Assembly: GCA_944363655.1 (NCBI GenBank)
Contig: CALVUU010000086.1
Location: 1-5,090 of the forward strand
DNA: 5,090 nt
Source: an uncultured Bacilli bacterium
GTDB taxonomy: Bacteria; Bacillota_I; Bacilli_A; RF39; UBA660
Reading direction: 5' to 3'
The notes under the pieces were generated by a model, which saw only the letters and a list, made by a program, of their open reading frames with translations, made no database searches and was not told the origin of the DNA. Positions 1-4,305 of this stretch are shown piece by piece. The number at the start of each line of letters is the position of its first letter. The first letter of the stretch is position 1. The position numbers and the translations under genes were made by a program.

Positions 1-261
1 GCTTTATCATTATTTATTTGGATAATTATGATGTCTTTGATTAAGCTTAAGAAAGCCGATTATTACAATGATCGTAAGAATAAGGTATGGATTTTAGAAA
101 TAGTAACTCTTATATTATTTATACTAAGTGGCTTGTTAACAACTATTAATTTATATTATGAAAATGATATTCAAGTTTTAGTGTTAGGATATTTTTATTT
201 GATTCATGGAATATTAGAGCTTGTTGATCCACTTACAATTTATTTAACAGGGAAGAAATAG
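1..261 (+). CDS. Small integral membrane protein of unknown function, 5' end missing
   Basis: The reading frame is open from the first base of the window to the TAG at 259-261, giving at least 86 residues. An ATG at 28 exists, but the 9 codons before it are also open and hydrophobic (ALSLFIWII) and no Shine-Dalgarno precedes it, so the gene probably starts outside the window. Three hydrophobic stretches are visible: the truncated N-terminal one, one around VWILEIVTLILFILSGLL, and one around VLVLGYFYLIHGILELV. They are separated by a basic, charged loop (KLKKADYYNDRKNK) and a short loop containing YENDIQ. The protein ends GKK. This suggests a small multi-pass membrane protein; the positive-inside rule would put the lysine-rich loop in the cytoplasm. 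I do not recognise the family and assign no function. It ends directly in a terminator, so it is the last gene of its transcript and independent of spoVS. Confidence 0.6.
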   Translation, partial: ALSLFIWIIMMSLIKLKKADYYNDRKNKVWILEIVTLILFILSGLLTTINLYYENDIQVLVLGYFYLIHGILELVDPLTIYLTGKK

Positions 262-274
262 TCTTCCTTTTTTT
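249..274 (+). terminator. Rho-independent terminator after the membrane protein gene
   Basis: A 6-bp stem GGAAGA (251-256) / TCTTCC (262-267) encloses a 5-base loop and is followed by a run of seven T (268-274). A G·T and an A-T pair can lengthen the stem at its base. The stop codon TAG lies in the loop, so termination is fused to the end of the gene. Confidence 0.75.
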
Positions 275-304
275 GTGATATTTTTTCTTTTTATTTAATA
301 TAAT
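275..304 (+). promoter_or_regulatory. Candidate promoter of spoVS
   Basis: A perfect -10 hexamer TATAAT lies at 299-304, 24 bases before the spoVS ATG. The best -35 is the weak GTGATA (275-280) with an 18-base spacer, 4 of 6 matches to TTGACA. In Bacillus subtilis spoVS is under SigH, but I see no convincing SigH -35 here, so this reads as a housekeeping-type promoter. Confidence 0.45.
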
Positions 305-328
305 TGGATAGAAAGAGAGGATGTTATA

Positions 329-589
329 ATGGAAATTCTAAAGGTTTCATCAAAATCTAATCCAAGTAAAGTTGCGGGAGCAATTGCTAATATTTATCGG
401 GAGAAAAAAATGGTTGAAATTCAGACTGTTGGGGCAGGTTCACTTAATCAAGCGATTAAAGCAATTGCTATATGTCGGGGATTTGTTGCTCCGACGGGGG
501 ATAACTTAGTAGTCATTCCGGCGTTTAATGATATAGTAATAAATGGAGAACAAAAAACTGCTATTAAATTAATTGTCGAAAATAAGTAA
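329..589 (+). CDS. spoVS: Stage V sporulation protein S (SpoVS)
   Basis: This 86-residue protein matches B. subtilis SpoVS along its whole length as I remember that sequence. It shares the MEILKVS start, the VAGAIA segment (15-20), the block GAGSLNQAIKAIAICRGFVAP (35-55, one residue over a core of GAG, NQA, KA, RGF), IPAF (63-66) and the C-terminal TAIKLIVE (77-84). The length is also the family norm. SpoVS belongs to the Alba-like small nucleic-acid-binding fold. In B. subtilis it affects septation and the later stages of spore formation, but homologues also occur in non-sporulating bacteria, so its presence hints at but does not prove sporulation. The ATG is preceded by AGAGAGG (314-320) with an 8-base gap. 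The gene stands alone between its own promoter and its own terminator. Confidence 0.95.
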   Translation: MEILKVSSKSNPSKVAGAIANIYREKKMVEIQTVGAGSLNQAIKAIAICRGFVAPTGDNLVVIPAFNDIVINGEQKTAIKLIVENK

Positions 590-617
590 AATGCAATTTA
601 AATCATTGCATTTTTTT
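589..617 (+). terminator. Rho-independent terminator of spoVS
   Basis: A 7-bp stem ATGCAAT (591-597) / ATTGCAT (605-611) has a 7-base loop and runs into seven T (611-617). Two further A-T pairs (589-590 with 612-613) can extend it. Its 3' arm overlaps the proposed -35 of the perR promoter, so the two transcription units are packed tightly. Confidence 0.8.
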
Positions 618-634
618 ATTTGCTTTAGTATAAT
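606..634 (+). promoter_or_regulatory. Candidate promoter of the perR-rbr operon
   Basis: A perfect -10 TATAAT lies at 629-634, with TTGCAT (606-611) as -35 at the ideal 17-base spacing. The -35 matches only its TTG part and sits in the 3' arm of the spoVS terminator. The expected transcription start, about 641, falls inside the palindrome at 639-653. Confidence 0.6.
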
Positions 635-638
635 TAAG

Positions 639-653
639 TAGTAATCATTACTA
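639..653. promoter_or_regulatory. Perfect 7-1-7 palindrome, candidate PerR box (operator)
   Basis: TAGTAAT-C-ATTACTA is a perfect inverted repeat with a 1-base centre. This is the same 15-bp architecture as the B. subtilis PerR box TTATAATnATTATAA, and each half matches that consensus at 5 of 7 positions. It lies 4 bases after the perR -10 box, over the expected transcription start and 15 bases before the start codon, where a bound Fur-family dimer would block the promoter. Binding by the adjacent PerR is inferred from position and symmetry, not shown. Confidence 0.65.
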
Positions 654-668
654 GTTAGAAGGTGTTAA

Positions 669-1034
669 TTGAAAAGTACAAAACAACGAAATATTATATT
701 GGATATTATTAATAATAATTATGAACATTTAGATGCTTATGGTGTTTATGATGAGGCTAGAAAAAAACTTCCTAATATTAGTTTAGGAACTGTTTATCGA
801 AATTTAAAAGCTTTGGAAGATGCTAATTTAATAGATGTAGTATTTGATGGGACTGATAAACTTAGATATGATAGAAAATCTTATCATCAGCATTTCATAT
901 GTACTAGGTGTCATAAAATTATTGATATTTACGATTTAGGTTTTGATAAAATTAATACTTATAAAAATAATAAAGTAATGAATTACAAAATAGTTTTAGA
1001 AGGTATTTGTGAAGAATGCCAGAAGGAGGAGTAG
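669..1034 (+). CDS. perR: PerR-type peroxide-sensing repressor (Fur family)
   Basis: A 121-residue Fur-family regulator. The winged-helix DNA-binding part covers about 1-70, with the recognition region SLGTVYRNLKAL at 38-49; the dimerisation and metal part covers about 71-121. The structural zinc site is complete: C78xxC81 and C114xxC117. The five residues that line up with the regulatory metal site of B. subtilis PerR (H37, D85, H91, H93, D104) are all present as H20, D68, H73, H75 and D86. Aspartate at the RYD position, where Fur usually has glutamate, and the gene's partner favour PerR over Fur or Zur. In PerR, bound iron catalyses oxidation of ligand histidines by peroxide, which releases DNA. 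The start is TTG: a TAA lies immediately upstream in frame and AGAAGGTG (657-664) is a good ribosome binding site. The protein begins at the STKQR segment and lacks the extra N-terminal helix of the 145-residue Bacillus protein. It probably represses itself and rbr through the palindrome at 639-653. Confidence 0.88.
   Translation: MKSTKQRNIILDIINNNYEHLDAYGVYDEARKKLPNISLGTVYRNLKALEDANLIDVVFDGTDKLRYDRKSYHQHFICTRCHKIIDIYDLGFDKINTYKNNKVMNYKIVLEGICEECQKEE
1023..1030 (+). promoter_or_regulatory. Ribosome binding site of rubrerythrin inside the 3' end of perR
   Basis: AAGGAGGA lies within the last codons of perR, 7 bases before the rubrerythrin ATG. It is one of the strongest ribosome binding sites in the window. 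Its location means the two genes share a transcript, and translation is probably coupled or strongly re-initiated. Confidence 0.85.
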
Positions 1035-1037
1035 AAA

Positions 1038-1577
1038 ATGGAATTAAAAGGAAGTAGAACTGAAGCCAATTTAATGGCTGCATTTGCTGGAGAATCTCAA
1101 GCAAGAAATAAGTATACTTATTATGCATCAAAGGCAAGAAAAGAAGGTTATGAACAAATAGCAGCAATTTTTGAAGAAACTGCTAATAATGAAAAAGAAC
1201 ATGCTAAGATGTGGTTTAAAGAACTTCATGGGGGAGATATTCCTACAACAGCAGAAAACTTACTTGATGCTGCTGAAGGAGAAAACTATGAATGGACTGA
1301 TATGTATGCTGAATTTGCTAAAGTAGCACATGAAGAAGGTTTTGAAAGAATAGCATTTCTTTTTGAAGGTGTTGCTGCAATTGAAAAAGAACATGAAGAA
1401 AGATATCGTAAACTTCTTAAGAATGTTGAAGATAAATTAGTGTTCAGTAAAGAAGGCGAAGCAATTTGGATTTGCCGTAATTGTGGACATGTTGTAGTTG
1501 GTAAGGAAGCACCAGCTGTTTGTCCGATATGTAATCATCCACAAAGTTACTTTGAACTTAAAAAAGAAAATTATTAA
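1038..1577 (+). CDS. rbr: Rubrerythrin, peroxide reductase
   Basis: A 179-residue full-length classical rubrerythrin. The N-terminal ferritin-like four-helix domain (about 1-135) has the family signature [20 protein letters not shown] at 4-23. Its di-iron ligands are E19, E52xxH55, the pair E82 and E85 in GENYE, and E116xxH119. The C-terminal rubredoxin domain (about 143-179) carries the FeS4 cysteines C146xxC149 and C162xxC165 and ends with the usual [12 protein letters not shown] tail. All metal ligands are intact, so an active enzyme is expected: cytoplasmic reduction of hydrogen peroxide to water with electrons from NAD(P)H-linked rubredoxin or flavoprotein partners. It starts 3 bases after perR with a strong ribosome binding site and is followed by a terminator, so perR-rbr is a complete two-gene unit. 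Rubrerythrin is a known PerR target in clostridia, which fits peroxide-inducible expression here. Confidence 0.97.
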   Translation: MELKGSRTEANLMAAFAGESQARNKYTYYASKARKEGYEQIAAIFEETANNEKEHAKMWFKELHGGDIPTTAENLLDAAEGENYEWTDMYAEFAKVAHEEGFERIAFLFEGVAAIEKEHEERYRKLLKNVEDKLVFSKEGEAIWICRNCGHVVVGKEAPAVCPICNHPQSYFELKKENY

Positions 1578-1582
1578 TAATC

Positions 1583-1611
1583 AAAAAACAGGATTTTGAT
1601 ATCCTGTTTTT
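1583..1611. terminator. Bidirectional terminator between convergent rbr and the minus-strand gene
   Basis: A stem ACAGGAT (1588-1594) / ATCCTGT (1601-1607) with a 6-base loop is extended by A-T pairs to about 11 bp. It is flanked by A6 on the left and T5 on the right, so it gives a U-tail when read from either strand. It ends rbr on the plus strand and the 247-residue gene on the minus strand, whose stop codon is 6 bases away. Confidence 0.85.
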
Positions 1612-1616
1612 AAATG

Positions 1617-2360
1617 TTATAAAAGTTGTAGGGCTAAATACATACCAAATGTTATAGCAGCACTAATAATTAAAATTATGCTTGTAAATCCAGCCATACC
1701 TAAATGTTGTTCTTTTTCTATTTGAGAATCTATTTCTTCTTGACTTGGAAATTTATATCCTAGTTTTTCACGAGTTAAACTCATACCACGATTAAGTTCA
1801 TTATTTTGCGTAGATTCATCAAGGATACTTGGATTTAATTCATTATTAATTGCGTTATATTCTTCAATAATAATATTAGCAGCAATACTATGGTAAATAC
1901 CTGTTCTAACACCATTAATTACTTTTTGACGTTCTAGTAAGTCGTTTACAAAATCTTTTAAATCTATATCATTTTCAATGCCATTATCAAATAAAATTTT
2001 ATTATTTGTATAAATAGCAAGTCTTTTAAAATATTGTCTAACAAATGTTTTTAATTTTTCTTGTTCTTCTTCCGTTATAACTATTTCTGTTGTTATCATA
2101 TTTATTATTTTAGACATTTCATTAGGACTTTGAAAGTAAAAGCCATTTTTTAAATATTCAAAAATGTCTTGGGCTCCCATTTGAAAAAATACTGAATCTG
2201 TATGGCTTAAGGCATAACCAGCAGGGCTAAAAGATAAGCCACTATATGTTAAGGTATCAGTTGTTTCATCGTAATAAAAGTCTTTTAAATTTGGATATTT
2301 TTCTTTTTTCTTTTCAAGATTATTTTTAATATTTTCACTTAAATTTATAATTGTTCCCAT
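1617..2360 (-). CDS. Uncharacterised tail-anchored membrane protein, 247 aa
   Basis: I do not recognise this family. The start at 2358-2360 is chosen because AGGAG (plus-strand 2369-2373) lies 8 bases upstream. A longer frame with an ATG at 2433-2435 would add 25 residues (MAFKFTYCIFLQ...) from an AT-rich intergenic stretch, without a ribosome binding site and over the likely promoter. There is no signal peptide. The N-terminal third begins with a lysine/glutamate-rich helix (10-21) followed by LSFSPAGYALSHTDSVFF (42-59), which may be a small beta-rich unit. Residues 97-175 are charged and predicted helical. A glutamine/glutamate-rich linker (178-219) leads to one hydrophobic segment at about 222-246 (GFTSIILIISAAITFGMYLALQLL) ending the protein at once. 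This is a C-terminal tail anchor with a bulky cytoplasmic domain. The gene is convergent with rbr and divergent from ssb, so it is its own transcription unit. Confidence 0.85.
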   Translation of the reverse strand: MGTIINLSENIKNNLEKKKEKYPNLKDFYYDETTDTLTYSGLSFSPAGYALSHTDSVFFQMGAQDIFEYLKNGFYFQSPNEMSKIINMITTEIVITEEEQEKLKTFVRQYFKRLAIYTNNKILFDNGIENDIDLKDFVNDLLERQKVINGVRTGIYHSIAANIIIEEYNAINNELNPSILDESTQNNELNRGMSLTREKLGYKFPSQEEIDSQIEKEQHLGMAGFTSIILIISAAITFGMYLALQLL

Positions 2361-2368
2361 AGTAAACA

Positions 2369-2373
2369 CTCCT
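2369..2373 (-). promoter_or_regulatory. Ribosome binding site that fixes the start of the minus-strand gene
   Basis: Read on the minus strand, TAGGAG precedes the ATG at 2360-2358 with an 8-base spacer. This site supports a 247-residue protein rather than the longer 272-residue frame. Confidence 0.8.
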
Positions 2374-2386
2374 ATATTCTGTAAAT

Positions 2387-2415
2387 AGTTTAGCAAATTT
2401 TGTAAAAAAATACAA
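2387..2415 (-). promoter_or_regulatory. Weak candidate promoter of the minus-strand gene
   Basis: On the minus strand TTGTAT (2415-2410) and TAAACT (2392-2387) are 17 bases apart, 27 bases before the start codon. Matches are 3 of 6 and 4 of 6, and the region is so AT-rich that chance matches are common. The placement is right but the call is weak. Confidence 0.3.
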
Positions 2416-2472
2416 TAGGTAAATTTAAAAGCCAATTTTTGAAAATTTTACTAATTTTAATTTTTAGTAGAC

Positions 2473-2518
2473 TTTTTTGCAAAAAATAACAAAATATGTA
2501 GTAATTTTTTGCAAAAAA
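2473..2518. repeat. Two identical 14-bp palindromes, 32 bp apart, in a divergent intergenic region
   Basis: TTTTTTGCAAAAAA occurs at 2473-2486 and again at 2505-2518. Each copy is a perfect palindrome, and the centre-to-centre distance is 32 bp, close to three turns of B-DNA. TAGTA precedes each copy, 3 bases away in the first and 1 base in the second. The pair lies between the minus-strand gene (start 2360) and ssb (start 2594), upstream of both proposed promoters. It could be a paired operator, an activator or UP-element-like site, or simply phased A-tracts that bend DNA. As hairpins each would have no loop, so they are unlikely to act as RNA terminators. The whole gap 2361-2593 shows no other gene. 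Confidence 0.6.
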
Positions 2519-2536
2519 AGGGGGGAATTTCTTTAA

Positions 2537-2564
2537 TTGCTCATTTGCATTAATTTAATATTAT
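2537..2564 (+). promoter_or_regulatory. Candidate promoter of ssb
   Basis: TTGCTC (2537-2542) and TATTAT (2559-2564, 5 of 6 matches) are 16 bases apart, about 30 bases before the ssb start. A second pairing, TTGCAT (2545-2550) with TAAAGT (2568-2573), is possible at 17 bases. Either would place transcription start between the palindromes and the gene. Confidence 0.4.
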
Positions 2565-2593
2565 TGGTAAAGTGTCATTGAAAGGAGGACAGA

Positions 2594-2950
2594 ATGTTGA
2601 ATCAGGTGATTTTGGTTGGTCGTCTTACAGAGAATCCAACAGTTATTGAAACAGAGAGTGGTAAGAAGTATACTGCAATTAATTTAGCTGTCCAAAGAGC
2701 ATTTAAAAATTCTGATGGAATTTATGAAACTGATTTTATTCGTTGTATTCTTTGGAATGGTGTTGCTTCAAATACTAGTGAGTTTTGTAAAACGGGCGAT
2801 ATTTTGGGGATAAAGGGTCGTCTTCAAAATAGAAGTTATGAAACTGAAGAAAAAGAAACCAAATATATTACTGAAGTAGTTGCAGAAAGAGTAACTTTTT
2901 TATCTAGTGGTAATAAAGAAAAAGTAAAGAAGAAAAATATTAACAATTAA
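2594..2950 (+). CDS. ssb: Short single-stranded DNA-binding protein without acidic C-terminal tip (SsbB-like)
   Basis: A 118-residue bacterial SSB. The OB fold occupies about 1-103, with the family pattern NQVILVGRLTENP (3-15), TAINLAVQRAFKN (27-39), the TDFIRCILW block (46-54) and KGRLQNRSYE (74-83), then ITEVVAERVTFL at the end of the fold. W54, F37 and Y82 are placed to stack on bases. After the fold only about 15 residues follow, basic and ending KVKKKNINN. The glycine/glutamine-rich linker and the acidic DDDIPF-type tip, by which housekeeping SSBs recruit repair and replication proteins, are absent. B. subtilis SsbB (113 aa, competence) has the same short form, so a DNA-uptake or accessory role is possible, but some lineages may use short SSBs generally. 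Start ATG follows AAAGGAGG (2581-2588) by 5 bases. No terminator is visible downstream, so some read-through into the XRE gene is likely. Confidence 0.93.
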   Translation: MLNQVILVGRLTENPTVIETESGKKYTAINLAVQRAFKNSDGIYETDFIRCILWNGVASNTSEFCKTGDILGIKGRLQNRSYETEEKETKYITEVVAERVTFLSSGNKEKVKKKNINN

Positions 2951-2980
2951 AGTTTACATTAGGTGGAATTTGTGCATTAT

Positions 2981-3003
2981 TAACTATTACTTAGTTATAC
3001 TAA
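2981..3003 (+). promoter_or_regulatory. Nested inverted repeats over the -10 of the XRE gene, candidate operator
   Basis: TAACTA (2981-2986) and TAGTTA (2992-2997) form a 6-5-6 inverted repeat. Overlapping it, TTAGT-TAT-ACTAA (2991-3003) is a 5-3-5 palindrome that contains the likely -10 TATACT (2996-3001). A clear -35 at the right distance is missing; TTTACA (2953-2958) is well formed but too far for this -10. Such a position is typical of an autoregulating XRE repressor; this is inference. Confidence 0.4.
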
Positions 3004-3027
3004 AAATAAAGAAAAGAGGTTAAATAT

Positions 3028-3384
3028 ATGCTAAAAGGTAATAGACTGAGAGATGCACGAAAGAAAAAAGGTTTAACTCAGGAAGAACTTGGTAATTTAG
3101 TTGGCGTTGGCAAATCAGCAATTTGTTGTTATGAAAAAGAAACTAGAAATCCATCTTTGGAATCTATTATTGAATTTATGCACATTTTAGGAGTAACTTC
3201 TGATTACTTGCTTGGAACGGATGACATCATAAGAGTAGAAAATGCTGAATTGCCAGAATATAGGACGATGACTAAAGAAGAAGTTATGTTTATAGATGAA
3301 CTTCGCAAAGATAAATTAGTTTATGAAATCCTATTTGAAGATCCTAAACGCGGTTCTGATTTAGTAAAAAAACGAATTGGATAA
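3028..3384 (+). CDS. Small XRE-family (Cro/CI-type) helix-turn-helix regulator
   Basis: A 118-residue DNA-binding protein. Residues 3-62 form a Cro/CI-type HTH domain: RLRDARKKKGLTQEELG (6-22) with the LTQEEL second helix, the recognition helix around GKSAICCYEKE (28-38), NPSLESIIEF (41-50) and the closing LGVTSDYLLG (54-63). The C-terminal 50 residues contain an EYRTMTKEEVMFIDELR segment and end LFEDPKRGSDLVKKRIG. There is no peptidase, cupin or membrane domain, and the charged helix may serve in dimerisation or as a small sensor. The ATG follows AGAGG (3015-3019) by 8 bases. It lies 77 bases after ssb with no terminator between and is followed by a strong terminator, so it can be read from its own promoter or from that of ssb. 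The targets are unknown; self-regulation through the palindromes at 2981-3003 is plausible. No phage or toxin-antitoxin partner is adjacent. Confidence 0.88.
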   Translation: MLKGNRLRDARKKKGLTQEELGNLVGVGKSAICCYEKETRNPSLESIIEFMHILGVTSDYLLGTDDIIRVENAELPEYRTMTKEEVMFIDELRKDKLVYEILFEDPKRGSDLVKKRIG

Positions 3385-3410
3385 CTAACTGTAAAAACAG
3401 TTAGTTTTTT
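3383..3410 (+). terminator. Rho-independent terminator after the XRE gene
   Basis: A 9-bp stem AACTAACTG (3383-3391) / CAGTTAGTT (3398-3406) with a 6-base loop leads into a T-run (3405-3410). It starts inside the stop codon and ends the ssb-XRE segment. Confidence 0.85.
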
Positions 3411-3459
3411 GTTAAAGAAAATTTAAGTTTATTCATATATTTTAAATGGGTGAAGTAAA

Positions 3460-4236
3460 TTGAAACTTTTTAGAAATATTGGAATTATTGCTATTGTAAT
3501 GTTTAGTTTTTTTTATACAGAAAAAATTGCTAGTTATATGTTAGAAAGTAATGAATTATATAAGCAGATTGAAGATGAAAAAGATAATTATGAAATTGCT
3601 AGTGTGAATGCTTTTATTGAAGGAAATTATATTATTCCTGGTTTAAATGGGTATGTAGTTGATGTAAAGGATAGTTATTATAATATGAAAGACATGGAAA
3701 TATTTAATTCATATTATTTAATGTATGATATAAATTACCCTGATATTTCTTTAAATAGTAATATAGATAAAATAATAAAAAAAGGAAATTCTTTAAAATC
3801 AAGTGTTGCTTTTATATTAGAATATGATTCCAAAATTGTCGAATTTTTTGCTAATAATAATATTGCAGCAAGTGTTGTGGTTACTATGGATAATTTTAAT
3901 CAAAATTCTAAATTAGAACAATTAAATGGAGAAGTTAATAATTTTAATGATTTAGATGCCCTTTTAAACAAATATACAAATAATCCTAATGTTTGCTATG
4001 TTACCGATAATAATTTGGATATTTGTAAAAAGAATAGTAAGTATTTAGTTAAAACAGATAAAATTATAAATAATAGTAGTGTTATAGGTATTAAAAATAA
4101 TATCGAAAGTGGTGATATATATTACGTTAGTAAAAATACAGATACTAAAAATATTCAGTTAATTATTAATAGTATTATTTATAAAGATTTAGAAATAGTA
4201 GAAATAAGTGAACTTATAAGCGAAGAAAGAAGTTGA
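3460..4236 (+). CDS. Membrane-anchored, histidine-free protein resembling a degenerate polysaccharide deacetylase (NodB fold)
   Basis: A 258-residue protein with an N-terminal signal anchor (basic K2, R5, then hydrophobic 7-19) and no cleavage or lipobox motif, so most of it should lie outside the membrane. A charged helix (29-45) is followed by IIPGLNGYVVDVKDSYYNMK (58-77), which I associate with membrane-anchored deacetylases of this kind of Firmicute. From about 113 a NodB-like order can be traced: strand SSVAFILEYD (114-123) where FTFDDG is expected, ANNNIAASVVVTMDNF (131-146) resembling the NNVKATFFV strand, and ESGDIYYVS...LIINSIIYKDLEIVEISELI (216-253) resembling the terminal GDIIL...KGYKIVTLSEL segment. 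Neither the catalytic DD pair nor HxxxH is present; the protein has no histidine at all, so metal-dependent deacetylation is not expected. The start is TTG: a TGA lies two codons upstream and GGGTGAAG (3448-3455) is the ribosome binding site. The family call is remembered resemblance, not a search. It lies upstream of RNase J. Confidence 0.8.
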   Translation: MKLFRNIGIIAIVMFSFFYTEKIASYMLESNELYKQIEDEKDNYEIASVNAFIEGNYIIPGLNGYVVDVKDSYYNMKDMEIFNSYYLMYDINYPDISLNSNIDKIIKKGNSLKSSVAFILEYDSKIVEFFANNNIAASVVVTMDNFNQNSKLEQLNGEVNNFNDLDALLNKYTNNPNVCYVTDNNLDICKKNSKYLVKTDKIINNSSVIGIKNNIESGDIYYVSKNTDTKNIQLIINSIIYKDLEIVEISELISEERS

Positions 4237-4261
4237 TTTAAAATAGGTTTTTTGGTATAAT
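4233..4261 (+). promoter_or_regulatory. Extended -10 promoter of the RNase J gene
   Basis: TTGATT (4233-4238) and TATAAT (4256-4261) are 17 bases apart, and TGG just before the -10 gives the extended TGn element. It is the best-formed promoter in the window. The -35 overlaps the TGA stop codon of the preceding gene. The first transcribed base should be near 4268, giving a leader of roughly 40 bases. Confidence 0.7.
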
Positions 4262-4305
4262 TTAGTTACCGAAGAACTTATTTTTTAATTTTTTAGAAGG
4301 TGATT

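Noticed and set aside
952..1167. 71-residue minus-strand frame across the perR-rbr junction
   Set aside because: It lies antisense over two well-supported genes, has no convincing ribosome binding site and shows no family features; it is a shadow frame.
2361..2435. N-terminal extension of the minus-strand protein to an ATG at 2433-2435 (25 extra residues)
   Set aside because: The internal ATG at 2360 has a good AGGAG site at 8 bases, while the upstream ATG has none, and the extension covers the AT-rich promoter area.
2433..2447. Possible CodY box (CAATTTTTGAAAATT, 3 mismatches to AATTTTCWGAAAATT)
   Set aside because: One arm is shifted by a base, and in sequence this AT-rich such near matches occur by chance; nothing else points to CodY control.
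2473..2518. The A- and T-rich palindromes as transcription terminators
   Set aside because: Each palindrome has no loop and a stem with only two G-C pairs, and no gene ends next to them on either strand.
3028..3384. Phage repressor or toxin-antitoxin antitoxin role for the XRE protein
   Set aside because: There is no integrase, phage gene or toxin-sized partner beside it; the neighbours are ssb and a surface protein.
3409..3441. Promoter for the deacetylase-like gene (TTGTTA and TATATT)
   Set aside because: The -10 TATATT at 3436-3441 is acceptable, but the only TTG-type -35 is 21 bases away and inside the terminator; the pair is not convincing.
4254..4270. GGTA/TACC inverted repeat after the stop at 4236, as a terminator
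   Set aside because: The stem is only 4 bp, has no U-run directly after it and coincides with a strong -10 element.
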